This document shows positions 7,869 through 16,840 of a stretch of 64,000 nucleotides of DNA, one piece after another (within the stretch, counting starts at the first letter, position 1; the number at the start of each line of letters is the position of its first letter). The stretch covers positions 3,472,001 to 3,536,000 of the forward strand of contig NZ_VISE01000001.1 of assembly GCF_007827275.1 (NCBI RefSeq), read 5' to 3'. The notes beneath the pieces were generated by a model, which was not told where the DNA came from, searched no databases, and was given only the letters and a program-made list of their open reading frames with translations. Origin of the DNA: Gillisia sp. Hel_I_86. Its GTDB lineage: Bacteria > Bacteroidota > Bacteroidia > Flavobacteriales > Flavobacteriaceae. Made by a program: the position numbers and the translations under genes.

Positions 7869-9149
7869 ATGCAATTAGAAAAAGTAACAGCTTCCGACCA
7901 GGCGATTGAAATGGAAGATAAATATGGAGCTCATAATTACCATCCATTACCCGTAGTGCTGAGTAAAGGAAAAGGAGTTCATGTTTGGGATGTAGAAGGC
8001 AAAAAATATTACGATTTTCTTTCGGCATATTCGGCAGTAAACCAAGGGCATTGTCATCCAAATATCGTAAAAGCGATGCACGAGCAAGCATCTACCTTAT
8101 CTCTTACTTCAAGGGCATTTTATAACGATATCCTGGGGCCTTACGAGAAATATATTACGGAATATTTCAAATTCGATAAAGTACTTCCCATGAATACGGG
8201 AGCCGAGGCGGTGGAAACTGCTATAAAGATCGCAAGAAAATGGGCTTACGAGAAGAAAGGCGTAGCAGAGCATCAAGCACAGATAATTGTTTGCGAAAAC
8301 AATTTCCACGGAAGGACTACTACCGTAATTTCTTTCTCCAACGATGAGAATGCACGCAAGAATTTTGGTCCTTATACTCCGGGATTTATTAAGATCCCAT
8401 ATAATGACATCGAAGCATTGAAAAGTGCTTTAGAAAACAACGATAATATCGCAGGGTTTTTAGTTGAGCCAATTCAAGGGGAAGCAGGGGTTTTTACTCC
8501 GGCAGATGATTACATGAAGCAAGCGAAGGAATTGTGTAAAAAGCACAATGCACTTTTTATCGCTGATGAGATCCAGACTGGGATTGCAAGAACGGGTGGT
8601 TTATTAGCCGTTTGTGGTAATTGCGACTGTCAAGCTCATTGTGAGAGACAAGAAACCTATGTTAGGCCTGATATGCTGATCTTAGGAAAAGCACTTTCTG
8701 GTGGTAATTACCCGGTTTCTGCGGTATTAGCTGATGATGAGGTAATGAATGTGATAAAACCAGGGCAACATGGTTCTACTTTTGGTGGAAATCCAGTTGC
8801 AGGAGCCGTGGCTATTGCTGCATTGGATGTTGTAAAAGATGAAAAACTCATTCAAAATGCCAGAAAACTTGGCGACCTTTTCAGAAGTGAAATGAACAAG
8901 TATATCCAGCAAAGTGATCTTGTAAGCCTTGTAAGAGGAAGAGGGTTGCTAAATGCAATTGTAATTAACGATTCCGAAGAAAGTTCTACTGCTTGGGATA
9001 TTTGCATGGCTCTTAGGGACAATGGTCTTTTAGCCAAGCCCACCCACGGAAACATCATTCGTTTTGCGCCACCATTGGTGATGACAGAAGCGGAATTGTT
9101 GGATTGTGTGAATATTATTGTTAAGACTTTGAAGCAGTTTGAGAAATAA
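7869..9149 (+). CDS. rocD: Ornithine aminotransferase
   Basis: 426 aa, PLP-dependent class III aminotransferase converting ornithine and 2-oxoglutarate to glutamate semialdehyde and glutamate. Seen: an N-terminus with [33 protein letters not shown]; the D of [14 protein letters not shown]; and the PLP lysine in [10 protein letters not shown] (K274). An in-frame TTG two codons earlier (7863) is less likely than the ATG at 7869. An unusual insertion holds C249, C252, C254 and C258 just before the PLP lysine; similar Cys-rich inserts occur in Bacteroidota homologues as I remember them. A strong terminator follows. Confidence 0.93.
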   Translation: MQLEKVTASDQAIEMEDKYGAHNYHPLPVVLSKGKGVHVWDVEGKKYYDFLSAYSAVNQGHCHPNIVKAMHEQASTLSLTSRAFYNDILGPYEKYITEYFKFDKVLPMNTGAEAVETAIKIARKWAYEKKGVAEHQAQIIVCENNFHGRTTTVISFSNDENARKNFGPYTPGFIKIPYNDIEALKSALENNDNIAGFLVEPIQGEAGVFTPADDYMKQAKELCKKHNALFIADEIQTGIARTGGLLAVCGNCDCQAHCERQETYVRPDMLILGKALSGGNYPVSAVLADDEVMNVIKPGQHGSTFGGNPVAGAVAIAALDVVKDEKLIQNARKLGDLFRSEMNKYIQQSDLVSLVRGRGLLNAIVINDSEESSTAWDICMALRDNGLLAKPTHGNIIRFAPPLVMTEAELLDCVNIIVKTLKQFEK

Positions 9150-9177
9150 AATTAGCATACTTTTTTAAATATATCGG

Positions 9178-9213
9178 CCGATCTGAGATTCATTTTTAGA
9201 TCGGTCTTTTTTT
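9178..9213 (+). terminator. Rho-independent terminator after rocD
   Basis: CCGATCT (9178-9184) pairs with AGATCGG (9198-9204), 13-base loop, followed by TCTTTTTTT. Confidence 0.8.
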
Positions 9214-9250
9214 ATATCTTCGAACAAAAATATACGAAATAGTTAGTTGA

Positions 9251-9904
9251 ATGGCCAGTAAAGAATTTTTGGCATTTTTAGAAGAGTTGCTTACCCCAGG
9301 GCGAAAAGCCTTGTTCAACAAGGTGATTGACCAGCGAACCAATCATTTTACAGTGGTTACAGAAGATGTATATCAATTGCACAATACAAGTGCGGTGATT
9401 AGAAGTTGCGATGTGTTCGGAATACAAAATGTACATGTGATCGAGGAATTGAAGGTTAAGAAAATCGATCGTGAGATTGCCATGGGTGCCCAAAAATGGG
9501 TGACACTCAATAGGCATGAGGATAGTTTAAAATGCATGAATAAACTAAGAGAGGACGGCTACCAGATTATTGCTACATCTCCTAATGCAGAGGCTATTGA
9601 ACTTTCAGATTTTGATATTACAAAACCCTCCGCGCTTTTTTTGGGAACCGAAAAAGACGGACTTTCGCAAGGGGTTCTCAGCAATGCAGATCAATGTATA
9701 AAAATCCCAATGGTTGGATTTACAGAGAGTTTAAACATCTCGGTTTCGGCTGCAATTATCTTACAGGAACTTACATCGAGATTAAGAAAAAGCAAAATTT
9801 CTTGGGAATTGAGTGATTATGACAAAAATGAAGTTAAATTTGAATGGCTAAGAAAAAGTTTTAAAAACTTTGATTATTTGGTTAGACGATTTGAGAATAA
9901 TTAA
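9251..9904 (+). CDS. trmH: tRNA (guanosine-18 2'-O)-methyltransferase, SpoU/TrmH family
   Basis: 217 aa SPOUT enzyme. The three knot motifs are visible: NTSAVIRSCDVFG (N-x-x-A-x-x-R, motif 1), LFLGTEKDGLS (motif 2) and IPMVGFTESLNISVSAAI (motif 3). The N-terminal segment FLEELLTPGRKALFNKVIDQ and the C-terminal extension after the fold match TrmH proper rather than RlmB, which has a separate L30e-like domain. It should methylate G18 in the tRNA D-loop. Confidence 0.88.
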   Translation: MASKEFLAFLEELLTPGRKALFNKVIDQRTNHFTVVTEDVYQLHNTSAVIRSCDVFGIQNVHVIEELKVKKIDREIAMGAQKWVTLNRHEDSLKCMNKLREDGYQIIATSPNAEAIELSDFDITKPSALFLGTEKDGLSQGVLSNADQCIKIPMVGFTESLNISVSAAIILQELTSRLRKSKISWELSDYDKNEVKFEWLRKSFKNFDYLVRRFENN

Positions 9905-9942
9905 TGCTTTTTTTATTTTGTGACTAATAACAAGAGATTTAC

Positions 9943-10494
9943 ATGACCCTAATTTTTTATATTATAATTGGCTTTATTACTTTTATTGCTTTTTTGCATG
10001 CATGGGCAAGAAAGGAATTTGATATTAGCAGAACAGTTGTCATTAATCGTTCTAAAGAGGATGTATATAACTTGGTGAGACAATTAAAAAAGGAATCTCA
10101 TTGGATGCCATGGTTCAAAAAAAATTATAAAGGAATTTTGAAGTTTAATGGGGAGGATGGAAAGCAAGGAGCGCTCCTATACTGGAGAAGTAAGAACAGG
10201 TTATTTGAAGGCACCCAAAAAATTGTAAAGCTCAATCAAGGGAGGATCATGGAAACCAGGGTACTTGTGATAAGGCCGGCAAAAATGATACTTCTTGAAT
10301 ATAAAGGCCTTAAAGAGTTGGATGAAAATAAAACCAAAATGGTTTGGGGTATTCGGGGAGGCCTTAATTTCCCTTTTTCTGTAATAGCCCTTTTTCAACC
10401 AGCAGATAAAATGTATGGAGAAGATCTGGAGTTGGGCCTTAAAAACCTTAAGACCATGCTGGAATATAAGAATAAAAAAACCGAAGTCGATTAA
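9943..10494 (+). CDS. SRPBCC (START-like) domain protein with N-terminal membrane anchor
   Basis: 183 aa. One hydrophobic helix (LIFYIIIGFITFIAFLHAW) is followed by a polyketide cyclase/dehydrase-like SRPBCC fold, beginning ISRTVVINRSKEDVYNLV and including a W-rich stretch HWMPWFKKN. Such proteins bind hydrophobic ligands in a helix-grip cavity; the ligand is unknown. It starts 38 bp after trmH and may be co-transcribed. A hairpin overlapping the stop region with a short T run probably ends the transcript. Confidence 0.75.
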   Translation: MTLIFYIIIGFITFIAFLHAWARKEFDISRTVVINRSKEDVYNLVRQLKKESHWMPWFKKNYKGILKFNGEDGKQGALLYWRSKNRLFEGTQKIVKLNQGRIMETRVLVIRPAKMILLEYKGLKELDENKTKMVWGIRGGLNFPFSVIALFQPADKMYGEDLELGLKNLKTMLEYKNKKTEVD

Positions 10495-10516
10495 GTATCG
10501 ACCTCCGTTGGATTTT
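10481..10516 (+). terminator. Possible hairpin terminator overlapping the SRPBCC stop codon
   Basis: CCGAAGTCGAT (10481-10491) pairs imperfectly with ATCGACCTCCG (10497-10507), then TTGGATTTTTATT. The stem has a bulge and the T run is short. Confidence 0.4.
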
Positions 10517-10539
10517 TATTGTGGTATTGCTTTTTCTTA

Positions 10540-11298
10540 TTATCGCTTCAATACTTTGTACTCTTCATAACACCCACTTATCGCGTCCAAGATTTGAAGA
10601 TCATTGGCCGAATTCATAAAATCTTTGGAGTAATTGCATCGCGCCAGGATTTCTTCGATTTCTACAGCACTAATCTGTAACACTGCAGCCAAAGTTTGTC
10701 TATCGAATTTTGTTTGAAGTAGCTTTCGTATTTCATCGTCTTCCTTCATTTGCCGAAGCTTTTTCATCTGCCGGGGCTTGTTTCCGAAGAGGTTGTAAAG
10801 CGCATCTGCAGGATTAAAAATAGCGCCCAGAGCCTTGGCTGCTGCGCCGGGAGAATAACTTCCTCCTTCGTATCCTGAGTTTAACCCGGAAATGCTATAC
10901 CTACTGTTCTCATAAATAGGGATATTTTTAACATCTATTTCCAGATAGCCAGTAAGCGTGATAGGACTAACAATAACTTCTTCCAAAGCAATTCCCAGTT
11001 CGGTCATTTTTACTTTTACGCTTCCGTATTTCAACCAGTCATTGGTTACTCGAACCTGAATGGTCCTAAAACCTAAATAGGAAAAGTATAAGGTGTCATT
11101 TACGGTTGCCAGGAGCTCAAAATCACCTTCTTCAGAAGTGGTAGTACCTTTGACCTGGTTAAGGTTCACGATATTTACATTTTCTAAAGGAACATCATTG
11201 GAGGCATTCAAAACCTTACCCGTAACAATATCTTGCGCGTTTACAACAGCGCTGAGGGCGAAAAATGCAATAAAAAGTAATAAGGTAAATTTTCTCAT
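10540..11298 (-). CDS. Carboxypeptidase-regulatory-like (CarbopepD_reg_2) secreted protein
   Basis: 252 aa from the ATG at 11298, which opens a clear signal peptide (MRKFTLLLFIAFFALSAVVN, then AQD). A start at 11355 would place 19 residues ahead of it and is unlikely. Residues about 22-105 are the beta-sandwich seen at the N-terminus of TonB-dependent receptors (ITGKVL-type VTGKVLNASNDVPLENVNIV, TSEEGDFEL, LYFSYLGF). No plug or barrel follows; the rest is helical and charged. This is a frequent stand-alone Bacteroidota envelope family of unknown role. Confidence 0.8.
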   Translation of the reverse strand: MRKFTLLLFIAFFALSAVVNAQDIVTGKVLNASNDVPLENVNIVNLNQVKGTTTSEEGDFELLATVNDTLYFSYLGFRTIQVRVTNDWLKYGSVKVKMTELGIALEEVIVSPITLTGYLEIDVKNIPIYENSRYSISGLNSGYEGGSYSPGAAAKALGAIFNPADALYNLFGNKPRQMKKLRQMKEDDEIRKLLQTKFDRQTLAAVLQISAVEIEEILARCNYSKDFMNSANDLQILDAISGCYEEYKVLKR

Positions 11299-11366
11299 GA
11301 AAGTAGCATACAATGGGAGGAATGTACAGTAAAAAGCATACCAAACTCCTCCCAAGGTTTATTTAT

Positions 11367-13253
11367 TTATGATTTATTGGATTTTCTACGATTTACTGAG
11401 CTGATAATGTTCTTTTTTCTGCTTCCACCTCTTCCCGAGGATTGACCAGTACTTCCAGAATCTGAAGATCTTCTTCTGCTAGACCCTTCAGAAGATTTAC
11501 TATCGTTTCTAGTGAAAGAAGGCTTATCAGATCTTCTTCTCCCACCAGATTCAGAGGAGCTATCGCTTCTTCTAGATTTAAAGTCTCCACTGCTTTTACC
11601 GCGACTTCTATTGCGATCACCGCCACCTGAAGATCTTCTTCGGCCACCGCGACCAGTGTCTTGTGAAACCTCCACATTTACACTTCTTCCTTGATGTTGT
11701 ACATTTTCGAAAGTAGCGATCACCTTTTCTGCCATTTCAGAACTGGTATTGAAGAAAGAAAAACTCTCTTTAACATCTACTCTAGACACATCATCCCTTC
11801 CAAGGTCCAAGGTTTCTTTAATATAATCTTTTAGGGACATCCAATCAAAATCATCTTTGGTTCCAACATTAATGAAATAACGTGTGCTATCCCCATTAGA
11901 ACCCGAATCCCTATCCCTGGAATTTGAAACTTTAGAATTAAGATCTGCTGCGTTCTTGTAATGATTGAAGAATCTGGTAAATTCTACAGAAAATACCTTT
12001 TTAATGATCTCTTCCTTGGTTAAACCTTCCAAAACCGTCTCTATACTTGGTAGATAAGGGTCTATGTCATGATTGATCTCTGTGTTCTTAATATCATTTG
12101 CCAAGTGAAAAAGTTGAACTTCACAAATTTTCATTCCATCTGGAATTTCTTTTTGTTCGAAGTTTTTCTTTATAATGCGCTCTATGCTCTTGATCTTTCT
12201 AAGTTCACTTTTGGAAACAATTACCATTGAGATACCAGTTTTCCCGGCTCTACCAGTTCTACCACTTCTATGGGTATAGATTTCTGGTTCATCTGGCAAT
12301 TGGTAGTTGATCACGTGGGTAATATCATCTACATCAATTCCACGAGCGGCAACATCTGTTGCAACCAACATTTGGATCTGGCGGTTTCTAAAACTCTTCA
12401 TTACCATATCACGTTGGTTCTGACTAAGATCCCCGTGTATTGCAGCAGCATTATAACCATCTTCAACTAAATTCTCGGCAACTTTTTGAGTATCCCTCTT
12501 TGTTCTACAAAAGATCACAGAGAAAATTTCTGGATTAGCATCTGCTAACCTCCTTAAAGCGGCATATCTGTCGCGGGTATTCACCAAATAGTACTCATGG
12601 GAAACATTGGAAGTACTTTCATTTTTGTTTCCAACTGTAATTTCTACAGGAGAACGCATGAATTTTTTAGCAATGGTAGATACTTCTCTAGGCATGGTAG
12701 CAGAGAACAACCATGTGCTTTTTTCATTTGGAGTATGAGATAAGATATTTGTAATATCTTCAAAGAATCCCATATTCAACATTTCATCTGCTTCATCCAA
12801 GATGCAGTACTCAATTTTAGAAATATCAACCAACTTACGTTTGATCATATCTTGCATTCTTCCCGGGGTAGCAACGATTATTTGTGCTCCACGACGAATT
12901 TGCTGGGCTTGATCTGTAATGCTTGCTCCACCATAAATAGCAACTGTATTTAATCCTGGTGTAAACTTTCCGTAATTTTTAAGCTCATTTGTGATTTGTA
13001 AACACAATTCCCTGGTTGGGGAAAGAATCAATCCTTGTGTATGCTTACTTTGTGCGTTGATCTTGTGGATGAGTGGAAAACCAAAAGCGGCGGTTTTTCC
13101 TGTACCTGTTTGGGCAAGTGCAACCATATCGGTGTCTTCTTGCAATAAAATTGGAATCGCTTTTTCCTGTACCTCACTCGGCTCTGTAAAGCCCATTTCC
13201 TCAACAGCTTTAAGTATGGCAGGATTTAATCCTAATTGTTCAAATTTATTCAT
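11367..13253 (-). CDS. DEAD-box ATP-dependent RNA helicase (DeaD/CsdA type) with DbpA-like RNA-binding domain and SR/RGG-rich tail
   Basis: 628 aa. Helicase core: Q motif near FTEPSEVQ, AQTGTGKTAAFG (motif I), PTRELCLQ, TPGR, DEAD, SAT, and HRSGRTGRAGKTG (motif VI). After about residue 430 a DbpA/CsdA RNA-binding fold (FINVGTKDDFDWMSLKDYI) is present. The last 100 residues are low complexity, dominated by R, S, G and K (GRGGRRRSSGGG-like text), typical of proteins that condense with RNA. Predicted roles are ribosome biogenesis and cold-stress RNA remodelling. A near-consensus promoter lies directly upstream. Confidence 0.92.
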   Translation of the reverse strand: MNKFEQLGLNPAILKAVEEMGFTEPSEVQEKAIPILLQEDTDMVALAQTGTGKTAAFGFPLIHKINAQSKHTQGLILSPTRELCLQITNELKNYGKFTPGLNTVAIYGGASITDQAQQIRRGAQIIVATPGRMQDMIKRKLVDISKIEYCILDEADEMLNMGFFEDITNILSHTPNEKSTWLFSATMPREVSTIAKKFMRSPVEITVGNKNESTSNVSHEYYLVNTRDRYAALRRLADANPEIFSVIFCRTKRDTQKVAENLVEDGYNAAAIHGDLSQNQRDMVMKSFRNRQIQMLVATDVAARGIDVDDITHVINYQLPDEPEIYTHRSGRTGRAGKTGISMVIVSKSELRKIKSIERIIKKNFEQKEIPDGMKICEVQLFHLANDIKNTEINHDIDPYLPSIETVLEGLTKEEIIKKVFSVEFTRFFNHYKNAADLNSKVSNSRDRDSGSNGDSTRYFINVGTKDDFDWMSLKDYIKETLDLGRDDVSRVDVKESFSFFNTSSEMAEKVIATFENVQHQGRSVNVEVSQDTGRGGRRRSSGGGDRNRSRGKSSGDFKSRRSDSSSESGGRRRSDKPSFTRNDSKSSEGSSRRRSSDSGSTGQSSGRGGSRKKNIISSVNRRKSNKS

Positions 13254-13272
13254 ATAAAATTTTAATAAGTTG

Positions 13273-13306
13273 CAAAGGTACGATTTCCTTTACAGCTTAC
13301 ACCAAA
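13273..13306 (-). promoter_or_regulatory. Promoter of the DEAD-box helicase gene (TTTG-N22-TACCTTTG)
   Basis: On the minus strand TTTG (13306-13303) is followed after 22 bases by TACCTTTG (13280-13273), matching the Bacteroidota consensus. The ATG is 20 bases downstream of the -7. Confidence 0.6.
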
Positions 13307-13329
13307 ATTCTTAAATGAATATCTCCCAA

Positions 13330-13902
13330 CTATTTAGCTAAGTATTCTATGAGATTTCGAAGTGCTTTTCCGCGATGACTATGCTTGGATTTTTCTTCCA
13401 TTTCCATTTCTCCAAAGGATTTTTCAGAATTATTTGGCTGAAAAACAGCATCGTAACCAAAACCGTGTTCCCCTTTTCGCTCTTTTAATATGGTTCCTTC
13501 ACATACACCTGTAAACAATAATTCGTGGCCCTCCAGGTTCAATGCGATCACGGTTTTAAACCGAGCCTCCCGATTTTCCCTATTTTCAAGATTGGCAAGC
13601 AGCTTATCTATATTTGCCTCATTGTCCTTATGCGTTCCCGCATACCTTGCCGAATGCACTCCCGGTTCTCCATTAAGCGCTTTTACTTCCAATCCTGTGT
13701 CATCTGCAAAACAATCCATGTGGTAATGTTCTTTCACAAAATTTGCTTTTAAAATAGCGTTTCCATCTATGGTATCTGCCGTTTCGGGAATTTCTTCAAA
13801 ACACCCTATATCATCTAAGGAAAGCAGCGTAATATCCTTTGGGAACAATGCCTGTACTTCCTGTAGCTTGTTTTTGTTGTGGGTAGCGAATACAAGTTTC
13901 AT
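13330..13902 (-). CDS. rdgB: XTP/dITP pyrophosphatase (non-canonical purine NTP hydrolase)
   Basis: 190 aa, normal for the HAM1/RdgB family that hydrolyses XTP, dITP and ITP to monophosphates and keeps them out of DNA and RNA. Seen: VFATHNKNKLQEVQ (substrate loop), FADDTGLEVKALNG with metal-binding acidic residues, GVHSARYAG, and GYDAVFQP. It lies 10 bp downstream of rlmH on the same strand, so the pair is likely an operon. Confidence 0.92.
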   Translation of the reverse strand: MKLVFATHNKNKLQEVQALFPKDITLLSLDDIGCFEEIPETADTIDGNAILKANFVKEHYHMDCFADDTGLEVKALNGEPGVHSARYAGTHKDNEANIDKLLANLENRENREARFKTVIALNLEGHELLFTGVCEGTILKERKGEHGFGYDAVFQPNNSEKSFGEMEMEEKSKHSHRGKALRNLIEYLAK

Positions 13903-13912
13903 ATAATAGTAG

Positions 13913-14386
13913 TTATTTGTGGTGGTAGGGCTCGTTCTTTAAAATAGTAAAGGCCCTGTATAATTGTTCCGTAAAAAAAAGCCGCACCATTTGGTGCGAA
14001 AATGTCATTTTCGATAAGGATAGCCTACTGTCGGCTCTTTTATAAACTTCTTCAGAAAATCCATATGGCCCCCCAATTACAAAAACCACTTGTTTTAATC
14101 CGCTGTTGAATCGCTTCTGAATAAATTCGGAAAAATCGACAGAACTCAGTTGTTTTCCATTTTCATCTAAGAGCACCACAAAATCTGAAGCAGGTATTTT
14201 ATTCAGAAGCAGTTCTCCCTCTTTAAGTTTCTGTTGATTTTCATCTAGATTTTTAGCTTTTTTGAGATCCGGGACCAGTTCAATTTCAAATTTGTTATAA
14301 AACTGAAGCCGTTTCACATAAACATCCGTTAAATTTTGAAGGGTTTTATCATCTGTTTTACCTATACCAAGTAATTTTATGGTCAT
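13913..14386 (-). CDS. rlmH: 23S rRNA (pseudouridine-1915 N3)-methyltransferase RlmH
   Basis: 157 aa, the standard length of this SPOUT family. The SAM-knot motif VVFVIGGPYGFSEEV and the C-terminal LSLSKMTFSHQMVRLFFTEQ and NEPYHHK are diagnostic. It methylates pseudouridine 1915 in helix 69 of assembled 70S ribosomes. First gene of the rlmH-rdgB pair and divergent from nadC, 41 bp apart. Confidence 0.95.
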   Translation of the reverse strand: MTIKLLGIGKTDDKTLQNLTDVYVKRLQFYNKFEIELVPDLKKAKNLDENQQKLKEGELLLNKIPASDFVVLLDENGKQLSSVDFSEFIQKRFNSGLKQVVFVIGGPYGFSEEVYKRADSRLSLSKMTFSHQMVRLFFTEQLYRAFTILKNEPYHHK

Positions 14387-14427
14387 TTTACTAATACTTT
14401 GCTACATTTACAAAAATAACCATTGCG

Positions 14428-15285
14428 ATGATTTCACAGGCACAATTTCAAAAGGAAATTGAATTAATTATTTCCAATGCGGTAAGAGAAGATGTTGGGG
14501 AAGGCGACCACAGTTCTTTGGCGTGTATTCCAAAAGAAGCAAAAGGTAAAGCCAAACTACTCGTAAAGGATAACGGTATAATTGCCGGAGTGGAGTTTGC
14601 AAAGCAGGTTTTTAAGTATATAGACCCAGATCTAAAAGTGGACACTTTAATTGAAGATGGGCAAAGGGTTCAAAAAAGGGACATTGTCTTTTATGTAGAA
14701 GGTCCTTCTCAATCTATTTTGAAAGCAGAGCGTTTGGTCTTGAACGCGATGCAGCGTATGAGTGCTATTGCCACCAAAACGAACGAATTTGTAAAGAAGC
14801 TGGAAGGCACAAAAACTCAAATCTTGGATACTAGAAAGACGACTCCGGGGATCAGGGCTCTAGAGAAATGGGCGGTTAAAATTGGGGGAGGTGAAAACCA
14901 TAGATTTGCCCTTTACGATATGATCATGTTAAAGGACAATCATATAGACTTTGCAGGAGGAATCACGCAAGCTATAGATAAAACCAAGGCATATCTTAAA
15001 AATAATGATCTCGATCTTAAAATTATTGTGGAAGCAAGGGATTTAGCAGAAATTCAAGAAATATTAAAAAGTGATGGAATCTATAGGATTCTTATAGATA
15101 ACTTTAATTACGAGGAGACAAAAAAGGCTGTACAGGCAATCAATACAAAATGCCTTACAGAATCCAGTGGTGGAATTACCTTGGAGACTGTGAGGAAATA
15201 TGCTGAATGTGGAGTGGATTATGTTTCTAGTGGCGCATTAACTCATTCTGTATACAATATGGACCTCAGTTTAAAAGCGGTATAA
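14428..15285 (+). CDS. nadC: Nicotinate-nucleotide pyrophosphorylase (carboxylating)
   Basis: 285 aa. NadC converts quinolinate and PRPP to nicotinate mononucleotide in de novo NAD synthesis. Motifs: REDVGEGDHSS at the N-terminus; TRKTTPGIRALEKWAV (quinolinate-binding Arg/Lys); GGGENHRFALYDMIMLKDNH; and the C-terminal barrel phosphate site ESSGGITLETVRKYAECGVD. It is followed after 3 bp by the YihY/BrkB-like gene, so they are probably co-transcribed. Confidence 0.95.
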   Translation: MISQAQFQKEIELIISNAVREDVGEGDHSSLACIPKEAKGKAKLLVKDNGIIAGVEFAKQVFKYIDPDLKVDTLIEDGQRVQKRDIVFYVEGPSQSILKAERLVLNAMQRMSAIATKTNEFVKKLEGTKTQILDTRKTTPGIRALEKWAVKIGGGENHRFALYDMIMLKDNHIDFAGGITQAIDKTKAYLKNNDLDLKIIVEARDLAEIQEILKSDGIYRILIDNFNYEETKKAVQAINTKCLTESSGGITLETVRKYAECGVDYVSSGALTHSVYNMDLSLKAV

Positions 15286-15288
15286 TGC

Positions 15289-16218
15289 ATGCAAGCTAAA
15301 AAACCTTCCAAATCATTATTAGTTAGAATATCTGAGGCTTGGGAGTATAGAACTAAACAGATCGTTCTTCCTGGACTGGATGGCTTAACGTTTCATGATC
15401 TCTGGGTAATCTATACTGGGGGAATAATCCATGGTACATTTTCTACAAGGGCAAGTGCTATTGCCTTTAGTTTTTTTATGGCGCTGTTCCCTTTCCTGTT
15501 ATTTATTTTAAACCTAATTCCATACATCCAATTCATAGACGATTTTCAATTGCAGTTTTTGGTGTTCATGGATTCGCTTTTGCCCCCAACAACTTCAGAA
15601 TTCTTTGATGAAGTGTTCTACGATATTGCGAGCACTCCCAGGGGAGGATTGCTATCGGTTACCTTCATACTTTCGGTATTCTTAATGACCAACGGGGTGA
15701 ATTCTATTTTTACAGGTTTTGAATTTTCCTTTCACACCAATACAAATCGGTCCATAGTACGGCAATATTTAGTTGCTCTGGGGGTTTCCATCGTTATGGC
15801 ATTGTTGTTGTTAATTACAGTAATATTAGCGGTTTATCTTACCTATGCTGTAGATGATATCAGTCAGTTAGGGATTTTTGGGGATAAGAGGTTGTCCCCA
15901 AAATTAGTGAAATACACCGCATTTATATTATTGATCTATGTAGGGGTAGCAACCCTTTATTATTCGGGTACGAGAGAAGGTAGACAGGCAAGGTTTTTTT
16001 CGATAGGATCATTGTTCACCACAGTTTTAATCTTGCTGAACACCTACTTATTTGGTTTATATATCGAGAATTTTAGTAGATATAACGAATTATATGGATC
16101 CATAGGAGCACTTTTAGTACTTATGATCTATATATGGTTGAATTCCAATATATTGTTGCTCGGATTTGAATTGAATGCCTCATTACTTAAAATGAAAAAG
16201 AAATCTAAATTAAATTAA
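15289..16218 (+). CDS. YihY/BrkB family inner-membrane protein
   Basis: 309 aa. About six transmembrane segments, with the family's conserved opening FSTRASAIAFSFFMALFPFL, the GLLSVTFILSVFLMTNGVNS segment and the end YGSIGALLVLMIYIWLNSN. The family was once called ribonuclease BN by mistake; its real function is uncertain and may concern transport. Starting at 15289 avoids an ATG at 15285 that meets a stop after four codons. Confidence 0.85.
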   Translation: MQAKKPSKSLLVRISEAWEYRTKQIVLPGLDGLTFHDLWVIYTGGIIHGTFSTRASAIAFSFFMALFPFLLFILNLIPYIQFIDDFQLQFLVFMDSLLPPTTSEFFDEVFYDIASTPRGGLLSVTFILSVFLMTNGVNSIFTGFEFSFHTNTNRSIVRQYLVALGVSIVMALLLLITVILAVYLTYAVDDISQLGIFGDKRLSPKLVKYTAFILLIYVGVATLYYSGTREGRQARFFSIGSLFTTVLILLNTYLFGLYIENFSRYNELYGSIGALLVLMIYIWLNSNILLLGFELNASLLKMKKKSKLN

Positions 16219-16234
16219 CTAAACTCAAATTAAA

Positions 16235-16798
16235 ATGAAAAATGTTTTATTGTTATTGTTTGCAATGGTAACTATTGCTTCTGCACCTGCTCAAACTAAG
16301 GCTGCCGGTGTTGTTTTACCAAATACTGTTACTTTTGAAGGTGAAAAATTAGCACTGAATGGAGTAGGAGTACGAGAAAAATTTTGGATGGATATGTATG
16401 CTGGCGCGTTGTATTTAGATAAAAAGAATGCAGATGCCAATGTGATTGTAAATGGAAATCAGCCAATGGCCATTAAATTGCACATTGTTTCTAAATTGAT
16501 TACCAGTGATAAAATGATCGACGCCGTGAATGAAGGTTTTGAAAAGGCCACAGACGGTAAAACCTCTGGGATATCCTCGGAAATAGCCCAATTCAAAAGT
16601 TATTTTTCAGAAGAGATCCAAAAGAACGATATCTTCGATATGGTATACCTTCCAAAAGAAGGTGTAAAAGTATATAAAAACAATAAGTTGCAAGGAACCA
16701 TTCCAGGAATGGAGTTTAAGAGAGCATTATTTGGAATATGGTTGTCTAAAAAACCAGCAGATAAAGACCTTAAGAAAGCAATGTTGGGTAAAAGCTAA
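16235..16798 (+). CDS. Secreted chalcone isomerase-like protein
   Basis: 187 aa with a signal peptide (MKNVLLLLFAMVTIASAPAQ). The mature part matches the bacterial chalcone isomerase-like family: LPNTVTFEGEKLALNGVGVR, YAGALYLDKK, and LHIVSKLITSDKMIDAVNEG, ending GIWLSKKPADKDLKKAMLG. In bacteria these are thought to bind fatty acids or other small lipophilic ligands in the periplasm, without proven isomerase activity. It lies 16 bp behind the YihY-like gene. Confidence 0.82.
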   Translation: MKNVLLLLFAMVTIASAPAQTKAAGVVLPNTVTFEGEKLALNGVGVREKFWMDMYAGALYLDKKNADANVIVNGNQPMAIKLHIVSKLITSDKMIDAVNEGFEKATDGKTSGISSEIAQFKSYFSEEIQKNDIFDMVYLPKEGVKVYKNNKLQGTIPGMEFKRALFGIWLSKKPADKDLKKAMLGKS

Positions 16799-16840
16799 TT
16801 GAATCTACTTAAAACTAATTGTTGCACTCCAACTATGAAC

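Noticed and set aside
11393-11677. A 94-aa frame in the helicase tail
   Set aside because: It is an alternate frame of the R/S/G-rich low-complexity region; low complexity in one frame produces long frames in others.
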